Origin: Mariniphaga sp.
GTDB taxonomy: Bacteria > Bacteroidota > Bacteroidia > Bacteroidales > Prolixibacteraceae
DNA length: 5,254 nucleotides
Direction: 5' to 3'
Assembly: GCA_025363795.1 (NCBI GenBank)
Contig: JANYLE010000268.1
Span: forward strand, 1-5,254
The notes under the pieces were generated by a model. That model did no database searches. It had not been told where the DNA came from and worked only from the letters and a program-made list of their open reading frames with translations. Position 1 is the first letter of the stretch, and each line of letters begins with the position of its first letter. This document shows, in pieces, positions 1-5,189 of this stretch. The position numbers were made by a program, and so were the translations under genes.

Positions 1-6
1 TGTCAG

Positions 7-68
7 ATGGAATCGCCATGAGGAAATATTCATTTCGGTTCATGATTTTATAATCATGGCGATTTCAT
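7..68 (-). repeat. Long inverted repeat (hairpin) related to the 2212-2326 leader elements
   Basis: A perfect 10-bp inverted repeat pairs AATCGCCATG (11-20) with CATGGCGATT (55-64). Bases 7-9 also pair with 66-68, across one G/T position (10/65). The 34-nt loop may hold a smaller stem (23-27 with 32-36). On the minus strand the outer arm contains ATGAAATCGCCATGA, a start codon with only four sense codons (54-68, MKSP). The sequence resembles both hairpins of the 2179-2409 spacer: its left arm matches 2295-2312, and its loop and right arm match 2225-2266. It lies about 115 bp past the end of the small exported gene. I read it as part of the leader of a further minus-strand gene beyond the left edge; that role is inference. 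Confidence 0.7.
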
Positions 69-124
69 AACTGTATTTTAAATTGTTTTTTTAAACTGAT
101 TACTTCGTATTTTTACTTTAGTTC

Positions 125-132
125 TATTTTTG
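125..132 (+). promoter_or_regulatory. Plus-strand match to Bacteroidota -7 box (possible antisense promoter)
   Basis: TATTTTTG fits the Bacteroidota -7 consensus TAnnTTTG exactly and is followed by CG. No clear TTG -33 box lies 19-21 nt upstream. If active, it would transcribe antisense to the small exported gene, because no credible plus-strand gene follows. The stretch is very T-rich, so a chance match is quite possible. Confidence 0.2.
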
Positions 133-183
133 CGAATCAGATGTGGAACAGTTTTTTTTTCATGAATGGTTGAATTTCTTGAG

Positions 184-867
184 TTACTTCAATTCAACCA
201 GTTCGGTATGCGATTGCAAGGAGCCATTTTTGTCGTAGGTCTCTGTTTTAACGTTTCCTACTCCTTTGGCATACCATTCGATATTTTTAGCTTTTATCTT
301 GAGCCCAATTGCCGAGGAATTTACATCGCTTGTGAATTTATATCCTTTGAAAGTGCCTGCTTTAACGGTGACATCTTCAATTGCTTCCATCTTGCGGTTA
401 GTAACTTCGGCTGAAACTTTCATGTTGATGAATCCCATTTTAAGTGACATTTCAACACTGGCATCGGGCAATGCATCGCCAGGTTGAGGATTTAGCGGTA
501 TTTCCATGTTATTCCCTTTTACCTGCACGTCGGCCGGAATCTCTCCATTTTGCTGAAATGCGGCTTTATTGATAAAATTACTCATGTCTACATAGAGCTT
601 GTCACCTTTCTGGTGAATGGTAATGTCTTCTTTAAATACGAGTTTTTCTTTGGGGTCAATAGACTCACATTGATAGGTGATATCAATATTGCTGCCGCTA
701 ATGGCTACATTTTTTATGGTGTATTGTACCGTGTTTGTGAGTTTATCTTTTTTATCGAATGTCTTATAAACCAACACTGTTCCTTCCTTGGTCGGGAAAA
801 AGGTTTCCTGGGCTTTTAGAACAATTGCACAAAGAATAATTGCTGCTATCAGATAAAATTTTTTCAT
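184..867 (-). CDS. Exported DUF3108/TapB-like protein, function unknown
   Basis: This 227-residue protein begins with a clear signal peptide (MKKFYLIAAIILCAIVLKA, cleavage probably before Q20). There is no lipobox, so it is probably periplasmic or outer-membrane-associated rather than a lipoprotein. The mature part is beta-rich with no membrane segment. Recognisable pieces are FFPTKEGTVLVYKTFD near the mature start, VKAGTFKGYKFTSD (168-181) and EWYAKGVGNVKTETYDKNG (197-215). These resemble a widespread Bacteroidota family of small secreted beta proteins, often labelled DUF3108-like or TapB family. That assignment is from memory of the pattern and gives no biochemical activity; I see no catalytic motif. 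The start is 21 nt after the stop of the OmpA-domain gene before it, so the two are probably co-transcribed. Its start context (AAATTCACAAAACATG) recalls the ATTCACGGATG context of that gene. I find no convincing terminator after the stop. Confidence 0.85.
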   Translation of the reverse strand: MKKFYLIAAIILCAIVLKAQETFFPTKEGTVLVYKTFDKKDKLTNTVQYTIKNVAISGSNIDITYQCESIDPKEKLVFKEDITIHQKGDKLYVDMSNFINKAAFQQNGEIPADVQVKGNNMEIPLNPQPGDALPDASVEMSLKMGFINMKVSAEVTNRKMEAIEDVTVKAGTFKGYKFTSDVNSSAIGLKIKAKNIEWYAKGVGNVKTETYDKNGSLQSHTELVELK

Positions 868-888
868 GTTTTGTGAATTTATTTTTGA

Positions 889-2178
889 TTATAATTTGAT
901 GAATTCAACCCTGCGGTTCAGCGCTTTATTAACCGGAGTATCGTTTGGTGCTACTGGTTTACTTTCACCCATTCCGTCGGTAATTAAACGTTCGGCATTC
1001 ACCCCAAATGATTTAGCTAATTCTGCCTTAACCGATGCGGCACGACGTTTCGATAAATCCATATTTTTGGCATCGTCACCATCGGAATCGGTATGGCCAA
1101 CAATCTTGACTTTTACATCCGGAACTTCGTTCAACACCGTTGCAATATCTTTCAGTGTTCCGTATGATTCCGGTTTTACGACATCTTTATTCACATCGAA
1201 ATAAATTCCGTAGGTAATCAGCTTCCCTTCCGTAATCAGCTTGTTGCGGGTATCGGGCAAACCAGCGGCCACCCTGAAATTCGAAATCATGGGATTACCA
1301 CTATCCCAAAGTTCAAACCGCATCTGATTGGTTTGAAACCCCTGTTTGAAGACCTTTGGTAAATCAAAAATTTTGGCCTGATCGAGATATACCCTAAGTC
1401 TTGTTTTTTGGATCCAGAATGAAAGGTGATATTTTTTACCGGCTTCCATTACAGCATCATCTCTATCTCCATTAATGGTGTACCCGGTTTCGTCATATGC
1501 ACTATAGGTACCGCGGTAGCCAAAACTCATTTTTATACCGCCTTTCAGTCCGGGAACGGCACCACCTTCGTTCATATCCTTCGGATTTTCAGCGCTATAA
1601 AGATAAAATCCAAATTCAAATGCAGTATTACCTTCATCTTTTGGGAAGGTAATGACATCATATTCAATGGTGTAATTGTCAGGCAATTTAAGTCCTTCCT
1701 CAATGGCGATACAACCTGATCCTATCATTTTGAACCAGTTACCAGGATAGCGATTTGTAGTGACGACTTCACCTGATGCATTTGTATTCCAGCTTGGAGG
1801 AAAATCCCCTACGTTTGTTTCTGCGAAATCGTCATAGAAAATAACTTTTGCTCCGGGAATAAAGTCAAATTTGGAGTAAGACTGAAGCGAAGGTGTTCCG
1901 GATGCTGGTTTTACATCCTGAGTCTCCGGTTTTTGTTCGGCAGCTAAAGTTTGATCAGCCTTTTCTTCCGGTTGGGTTTCGGTAGGTTTTTTCTTCTTAA
2001 AAAGACCTTTTACTCCATTCCCAACTGCGTCTAATCCTTGATCAATTCCCTGATCTACATTATTATTGGCCTTGGTGTCTGTCTGATCTTTTGCTTTCCC
2101 TCCAAGGTCGATCTGTGCATTTACGTTAGTAAATACCACTAAAAAAATAATTGTGGCTAAAGATTTTATTGCTTTCAT
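889..2178 (-). CDS. Secreted OmpA-domain protein with lectin-like central domain (paralogue B)
   Basis: The 429-residue product has a signal peptide (1-21, ending NVNA before Q22) without a lipobox. Residues 22-65 form a charged, probably helical segment ending VGNGVKGLFKKKKP. A Pro/Glu/Gln/Lys-rich linker runs to about 98. Residues 104-305 look like a beta-sandwich, with features such as YDDFAETNVGDFPPSW, PGNWFK and FWIQKTRLRVYLDQ. This resembles concanavalin A/LamG-like folds, by pattern only. Residues 320-429 are an OmpA C-terminal domain: GHTDSDGD (361-368), DLSKRRA (374-380) and NRRVEF. D364 and R379 correspond to the D271/R286 pair of E. coli OmpA that binds diaminopimelate, so periplasmic peptidoglycan binding is likely. 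There is no N-terminal OmpA barrel. The upstream gene is a paralogue, and the small exported gene follows after 21 bp. The start is supported by the signal peptide and by the repeated CACGGATGA context. Confidence 0.92.
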   Translation of the reverse strand: MKAIKSLATIIFLVVFTNVNAQIDLGGKAKDQTDTKANNNVDQGIDQGLDAVGNGVKGLFKKKKPTETQPEEKADQTLAAEQKPETQDVKPASGTPSLQSYSKFDFIPGAKVIFYDDFAETNVGDFPPSWNTNASGEVVTTNRYPGNWFKMIGSGCIAIEEGLKLPDNYTIEYDVITFPKDEGNTAFEFGFYLYSAENPKDMNEGGAVPGLKGGIKMSFGYRGTYSAYDETGYTINGDRDDAVMEAGKKYHLSFWIQKTRLRVYLDQAKIFDLPKVFKQGFQTNQMRFELWDSGNPMISNFRVAAGLPDTRNKLITEGKLITYGIYFDVNKDVVKPESYGTLKDIATVLNEVPDVKVKIVGHTDSDGDDAKNMDLSKRRAASVKAELAKSFGVNAERLITDGMGESKPVAPNDTPVNKALNRRVEFIKL

Positions 2179-2201
2179 CCGTGAATAATTTGTTTTTTAA
2201 A
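2173..2201 (-). promoter_or_regulatory. Repeat copy 1: translation-initiation region of the 889-2178 gene
   Basis: On the minus strand this reads AACAAATTATTCACGGATGA, with the real start codon at 2178-2176. On the plus strand, 2173-2192 matches 2261-2280 at 19 of 20 positions (tttcatccgtgNataatttg). There is no Shine-Dalgarno sequence; the A/T-rich leader is usual for Bacteroidota. It is the reference copy for the two upstream copies. Confidence 0.75.
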
Positions 2202-2211
2202 GGTCGCATTG

Positions 2212-2262
2212 AATAGCCAAATAATCATTTTCGGTTTGCGAAAAGTTTATCTCTTGGCTATT
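2212..2262 (-). promoter_or_regulatory. Extended hairpin in the leader of the 889-2178 gene
   Basis: AATAGCCAA (2212-2220) pairs perfectly with TTGGCTATT (2254-2262). ATAA (2221-2224) then pairs with TTAT (2247-2250) across a 3-nt bulge, and TTTTCG (2228-2233) pairs with CGAAAA (2239-2244) around a 5-nt loop, GTTTG. About 19 bp are paired within 51 nt. No U-run follows on the minus strand, so it does not look like a terminator. Its foot begins just after the ATGA of repeat copy 2 and lies 33 nt before the true start codon. It could be a regulatory leader structure, an mRNA-stabilising element or a processing site. Confidence 0.6.
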
Positions 2263-2289
2263 TCATCCGTGTATAATTTGGTTTTAAAT
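2261..2289 (-). repeat. Repeat copy 2: duplicated initiation context with a two-codon ORF
   Basis: The minus strand reads CCAAATTATACACGGATGA, nearly the same as the true start of the 889-2178 gene, 88 bp away. The ATG at 2266-2264 is followed by AAA and then TAG (2260-2258), so it could encode only Met-Lys. Either it is a decayed duplicate of the start region, or it is a deliberate start-stop element where ribosomes initiate and release beside the 2212-2262 hairpin. Confidence 0.65.
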
Positions 2290-2322
2290 AACAGGATGGA
2301 ACTCGCATGAGGTGGTTCTCAT
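2284..2322 (-). CDS. Possible 12-residue leader ORF (MRTTSCEFHPVI)
   Basis: The ATG of repeat copy 3 (2322-2320) opens a 12-codon frame, MRTTSCEFHPVI, ending at TAA (2286-2284). The start context (CAATCACGGATGA) shares CACGGATGA with the real start of the downstream gene, which is the only reason to consider translation. The peptide is too short to judge by composition and shows no run of one amino acid of the kind seen in attenuators. Its stop falls in the upstream part of copy 2, so the two units abut. It may simply be a remnant of a duplicated leader. Confidence 0.25.
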   Translation of the reverse strand: MRTTSCEFHPVI

Positions 2323-2326
2323 CCGT
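2291..2326 (-). promoter_or_regulatory. Second leader hairpin, overlapping repeat copy 3
   Basis: GGATG (2294-2298) pairs with CATCC (2320-2324), and GAAC (2299-2302) pairs with GTTC (2315-2318) across a one-base bulge at 2319. Two more pairs form outside (2291-2292 with 2325-2326) past another bulge. That gives about 11 bp with a 12-nt loop. The minus-strand stem contains the GGATG start context of copy 3, so folding would hide that start codon. A competing 5-bp stem (2307-2311 with 2318-2322) is also possible. No U-tract follows. Confidence 0.5.
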
Positions 2327-2343
2327 GATTGTGTTTTGTAAAT
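2316..2343 (-). repeat. Repeat copy 3: most diverged copy of the initiation context
   Basis: The plus-strand 9-mer tcatccgtg (2319-2327) is identical to 2175-2183 and 2263-2271. The flank diverges but stays T-rich (attgtgttttgtaaat). Its start positions are 54-56 bp from copy 2, whereas copies 2 and 1 are 88 bp apart, so the array is not evenly spaced. Confidence 0.6.
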
Positions 2344-2382
2344 AGGTGCTTTTTATTTTGACGGTATTCTCAAGGTGTTATC

Positions 2383-2399
2383 CTTCTGACGGTTAGAAG
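2383..2399 (-). other. Small hairpin just after the 2410-3681 gene
   Basis: CTTCT (2383-2387) pairs with AGAAG (2395-2399) around a 7-nt loop, beginning 11 nt after the stop codon. A wider 6-bp pair, GTGCTT (2346-2351) with AAGCAC (2397-2402), could compete with it. On the minus strand no U-run follows, so I do not call a terminator. Read-through into the downstream paralogue seems likely. Confidence 0.3.
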
Positions 2400-2409
2400 C
2401 ACAAACTAA

Positions 2410-3681
2410 TTACATTTTAATAAATTCCACCCTGCGGTTTAATGCTTTGTTGACAGGTGAATCATTTTTAGCAACGGGTTGTGTTTTGCCCATGCCATCC
2501 GTTTCCAAACGGTCGGCGTTTACATTAAACGACTTGGCTAATTCGGCTTTGACAGAAGCGGCCCGGCGTTTTGACAGATCCAGGTTGGCTGCATCCTGTC
2601 CGTCAGAATCAGTATGACCAACAATCTTAACTTTTACCTCAGGTACTTCATTCAAAATTGTGGCAATGTCTTTCAGCGTCCCATATGATTCGGGTTTCAC
2701 TTCATCTTTATTTACATCGAAGTAGATACCGTAGGTCACTAGTTTCCCTTCGGTAAGCAGCTTATTCCGTGTATCGGGAGCAGCGGTTGTAATTTTGATA
2801 TTTGATATGAAAGATCCACATGAGGCTCCCCTGTAAAGTTTGAAACACATTCGGGTGAATTTACTACCTTCGTAAATATTGGTTGGCACATCCAGAACTT
2901 TTCCCCCTTGATGATAAATACGTAGCCGGCGGTTTTGAACCCACACGATTACATGGTTTACTTTTTCCTCCTGGACCAGGTTGAGCGATGAGGAACCGGT
3001 AAGTTTCTCGTTGGATCCTTTCTTATAGCCTTTGGTATCCCACAAAGTTTTTGCAATTGTTACATGGATTCCACAATTTCCAGGATCACCATTTTTATCC
3101 ATTTCACTATGACTGTCTTCACCAAATATCACTAAGTCTGCGGCATACCTGCCTCCTGTTTTTTTCGGGACGATATCGAATTCAACGATAAAATTCTTTG
3201 GAAAATTAATGTCTTTCATAAACCAGTAGGTACCTTCTGTGCTTTTCAAATTAAACCAATTACCGGGAATTGTACTCAGCGTGTTCACTTCACCTGCAAC
3301 GTCAGTCGTCCAAAGTGCAGGGAAATCGCCGACGGCATCCTGGCTAAAATCTTCGTACAAAAGCACTTGATCGCCCGGGACAAAATCATAATTTGAAAAT
3401 GCCTGCAAAGAAGGATTACTGCCTGTTGAAGGCTTTGGCACTTCCGTTTTTACGGCTTCCTGTTTTACATCTTTTTTCTCTTCGCCTGGTTTTTTCTTCT
3501 TGAAAAGTCCTTTTACGCCGTCGCCAACAGCATTTAGCCCTTTGTTAATAGTTTGGTCAACTTCACGGTTGGCTTTGTTGTTTGCCTGTTTCTCAACTTT
3601 TTTTTCAACGTCAATTTGGGCATTTAGATTGACGGATGCCAGACAAAATAGGAATACGAATAATAATGGTGTGATTTTCAT
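2410..3681 (-). CDS. Secreted OmpA-domain protein with lectin-like central domain (paralogue A)
   Basis: This 423-residue protein has the same layout as the 889-2178 product. A signal peptide (1-21, ending NLNA before Q22) is followed by a helical segment (22-65) ending VGDGVKGLFKKKKP and a Lys/Glu/Pro-rich linker to about 90. Residues 98-300 form a beta-rich central domain (YEDFSQDAVGDFPALW, PGNWFN, VWVQNRRLRIYHQGGK). An OmpA C-terminal domain covers 314-423, with GHTDSDG (355-361), DLSKRRA (368-374) and NRRVEF. D358 and R373 are the expected peptidoglycan-binding pair. By hand alignment the last 122 residues differ from the paralogue at about 17 positions (86% identity). The central domain is far more diverged and carries its own cysteines (C203, C279, C288). 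Cys13 lies inside the signal peptide and is not a lipobox. It is the first gene of the envelope cluster. Ligand and exact location are unknown. Confidence 0.92.
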   Translation of the reverse strand: MKITPLLFVFLFCLASVNLNAQIDVEKKVEKQANNKANREVDQTINKGLNAVGDGVKGLFKKKKPGEEKKDVKQEAVKTEVPKPSTGSNPSLQAFSNYDFVPGDQVLLYEDFSQDAVGDFPALWTTDVAGEVNTLSTIPGNWFNLKSTEGTYWFMKDINFPKNFIVEFDIVPKKTGGRYAADLVIFGEDSHSEMDKNGDPGNCGIHVTIAKTLWDTKGYKKGSNEKLTGSSSLNLVQEEKVNHVIVWVQNRRLRIYHQGGKVLDVPTNIYEGSKFTRMCFKLYRGASCGSFISNIKITTAAPDTRNKLLTEGKLVTYGIYFDVNKDEVKPESYGTLKDIATILNEVPEVKVKIVGHTDSDGQDAANLDLSKRRAASVKAELAKSFNVNADRLETDGMGKTQPVAKNDSPVNKALNRRVEFIKM

Positions 3682-3724
3682 AACAGAAAAGAATTAGGTT
3701 TGTATATAAATAAAAAATCAAACG

Positions 3725-3732
3725 CAAATATC
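3725..3732 (-). promoter_or_regulatory. Weak -7-like box upstream of the 2410-3681 gene
   Basis: On the minus strand GATATTTG matches TAnnTTTG at all but the first base. It ends 43 nt before the start codon, giving a predicted leader of about 35-40 nt. I see no TTG at the usual 19-21 nt spacing. The 3682-3953 gap must hold a promoter if the mnmA terminator works, and this is the best candidate. Apart from this box, the terminator and a short GGCC stem (3842-3853), I see nothing definite in the 272-bp gap. Confidence 0.3.
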
Positions 3733-3893
3733 CATTCAACTCATGAATAGCAGGGCATTATACGCATTGTAAATTGTCAGGTTACGGGAGATTACTGAAA
3801 TTTAGAAGAAAAAATCAATCTTTTGTAAAAATGGGAATTTTGGCCGTGTGGCCGGGAATAAGACAGAGAAAAGTGAATTAAATTGTTGAGGGC

Positions 3894-3941
3894 AAATAGA
3901 AGTTGGGAAATCGTAATGCAGCAATTCCCCAACATTTTTTT
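3894..3941 (-). terminator. Intrinsic terminator after mnmA, possibly bidirectional
   Basis: Bases 3902-3913 pair with 3922-3933 around an 8-nt loop. Read as minus-strand RNA, the 12-bp stem is continuous, with two positions as G-U wobbles; read as plus-strand RNA those two are A/C mismatches. This favours a minus-strand role. It starts 21 nt after the mnmA stop and is followed by U-rich UUCUAUUU. On the other side lies a run of seven T (3935-3941), an even better U-tract for plus-strand transcripts, so the hairpin may stop both directions. Confidence 0.7.
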
Positions 3942-3953
3942 GACAAAAGAAGG

Positions 3954-5138
3954 TTACGCAATAACCCCGGAACCGATCAGTTCGTCATCAAGGTACCATG
4001 CTGCAAACTGACCTGAAGTGATTCCTCGCTGCTCTTCATCGAATATGATATAAGCTCCATCACTTTTCATATAAATACACCCTTTCTCCAATGGTTGGCG
4101 ATAGCGAATGCGGATCAGGAAATTACGTTCGTCGCCTTCATTCATCTCAAAATCGGTTCGGATCCAGTGCATATCTTCCTTAGGAATAAATAAGCCTGCA
4201 CGATAAAGTCCGGGATGTTCCTTTCCTTCACCTACATAGATGATATTTCGTACAACATCGGTGGCTAAAACAAAAAGAGGTGTTTCGTACCCGCCAATAT
4301 TCAATCCCTTGCGCTGACCAATCGTATAGAAGTGAGCTCCGTTATGTTCGCCAATCACTTTTCCATTCCATGGTTTATAAGGGAATGGAGAACAAAGCTT
4401 GGTGAAAAACTCAGGAAGCCTGGGCACTTCTTTTTTCTTCATCATAAACGAAGCAGGAATCTCAATCACATTGCCCTTTTTTGCTGCTAACTTTTGTTGA
4501 AGGAAAACGGGCAAGTCGACCTTTCCCACAAAGCAGATACCTTGTGAATCTTTTCGCTCGGCCGTTATTAATCCCTGCTGACGGGCGATCTCACGCACTT
4601 CAGGTTTGAGCAAATGTCCAACCGGAAACAATGATTTTGAAAGCTGATATTGATTGAGCTGACACAGAAAATAACTTTGATCTTTATTCGGATCTGTACC
4701 TGCCAGTAAACGGTAATAGTTGTGTCCATCCACATCTACGGTTTCTCTTCGGCAGTAATGACCCGTCGCTACATATTTAGCCCCAAGTTCCATCGCTTTT
4801 CCCATAAAGAGATCAAACTTAATCTCCCGATTACAAAGCACGTCGGGGTTCGGAGTTCGCCCCTTTTCGTATTCCGAAAACATATAATCGACCACGCGTT
4901 TGCGATAAAAGTCTGAGAGATCGACCACATGGAATGGAATATCCAGTTTTTTGGCAATCATTTCGGCAAATGTCACGTCATCTTCCCAACTGCAACTGGA
5001 CGTTAAAGTTCCGGTGCTCTCTTTCCAGTTGATCATAAACACTCCAATGACATCATAACCCTCTTCTTTAAGGAGATATGCAGCCACGCTCGAATCGACG
5101 CCGCCTGAAAGACCAATAACAACTTTTTCTTTTTCCAT
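3954..5138 (-). CDS. mnmA: tRNA-specific 2-thiouridylase MnmA
   Basis: MnmA activates U34 of the Lys, Glu and Gln tRNAs with ATP and inserts sulfur from a persulfide relay, giving the 2-thio part of (c)mnm5s2U in the cytoplasm. The 394-residue protein has the N-terminal PP-loop SGGVDSS (11-17) for ATP. TPNPDVLCN (95-103) carries nucleophile Cys102, and GICFVG (200-205) carries Cys202, the partner persulfide cysteine. Other family blocks are ATGHY (124-128), DQSYFL (153-158), GEHNGAHFYTIGQRKGL (263-279) and the C-terminal ITSGQFAAWY (373-382). Residues about 224-258 are an insertion compared with E. coli MnmA, which I recall as usual in Bacteroidota. The start fits the family: the PP-loop begins 10 residues in. 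All key residues are present, so it should be active. It is probably transcribed alone from the promoter at 5146-5176. Confidence 0.97.
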   Translation of the reverse strand: MEKEKVVIGLSGGVDSSVAAYLLKEEGYDVIGVFMINWKESTGTLTSSCSWEDDVTFAEMIAKKLDIPFHVVDLSDFYRKRVVDYMFSEYEKGRTPNPDVLCNREIKFDLFMGKAMELGAKYVATGHYCRRETVDVDGHNYYRLLAGTDPNKDQSYFLCQLNQYQLSKSLFPVGHLLKPEVREIARQQGLITAERKDSQGICFVGKVDLPVFLQQKLAAKKGNVIEIPASFMMKKKEVPRLPEFFTKLCSPFPYKPWNGKVIGEHNGAHFYTIGQRKGLNIGGYETPLFVLATDVVRNIIYVGEGKEHPGLYRAGLFIPKEDMHWIRTDFEMNEGDERNFLIRIRYRQPLEKGCIYMKSDGAYIIFDEEQRGITSGQFAAWYLDDELIGSGVIA

Positions 5139-5145
5139 TACGCTG

Positions 5146-5176
5146 CAAATTTACCGTTTTTGCGTCAGACTGACAA
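5146..5176 (-). promoter_or_regulatory. Promoter of mnmA, Bacteroidota type
   Basis: On the minus strand a -33 TTG (5176-5174) is followed after 20 nt by TAAATTTG (5153-5146), an exact match to the TAnnTTTG -7 box recognised by the primary sigma factor of Bacteroidota. The box ends only 7 nt before the ATG at 5138. Transcription starting about 5-7 nt downstream would give an mRNA with a leader of only 0-3 nt or so. Confidence 0.75.
5164..5174. promoter_or_regulatory. Palindrome within the mnmA promoter spacer
   Basis: GTCAG-A-CTGAC is a perfect 11-bp palindrome with 5-bp arms. It lies directly against the -33 TTG and inside the spacer, where a repressor would block RNA polymerase. No known operator comes to mind, and a palindrome this short may arise by chance. 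Confidence 0.25.
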
Positions 5177-5189
5177 TTAACAATATAGA

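Noticed and set aside
152..160. Run of nine T as a terminator U-tract on the plus strand
   Set aside because: No stable GC-containing hairpin precedes it and no plus-strand gene leads into it. On the minus strand it is an A-run.
166..819. Plus-strand open frames opposite the small exported gene (166-414, 266-487, 550-819)
   Set aside because: They lie wholly or almost wholly opposite a gene with a clear signal peptide and family motifs, have no recognisable domains, and look like antisense shadows.
866..1719. Plus-strand frames at 866-1204 and 1426-1719
   Set aside because: They overlap the conserved OmpA and central domains in antisense, and their translations resemble no protein I know.
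2173..2343. CRISPR-like array
   Set aside because: Only three short, diverged and unevenly spaced copies occur (54-56 and 88 bp apart). The conserved core is a start-codon context and the spacers hold hairpins, so this is not a CRISPR.
3643..3645. Cys13 of the 2410-3681 protein as a lipoprotein attachment cysteine
   Set aside because: The preceding residues (LF) do not fit a lipobox, and a conventional cleavage site (LNA before Q22) follows.
3755..3764. TATAAT-like hexamer on the minus strand upstream of the 2410-3681 gene
   Set aside because: It resembles an E. coli -10 box, but the organism appears to use the Bacteroidota TAnnTTTG type, and no -35 sequence is at a suitable distance.
3842..3853. 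GGCC-GTGT-GGCC hairpin as a terminator
   Set aside because: The stem is only 4 bp, no clear U-tract follows on either strand, and the better terminator lies nearer the mnmA stop.
4722..4957. Short frames on both strands inside mnmA (4722-4916 plus, 4769-4957 minus)
   Set aside because: The mnmA frame is continuous with every catalytic motif present, so these are out-of-frame shadows and not evidence of a frameshift.
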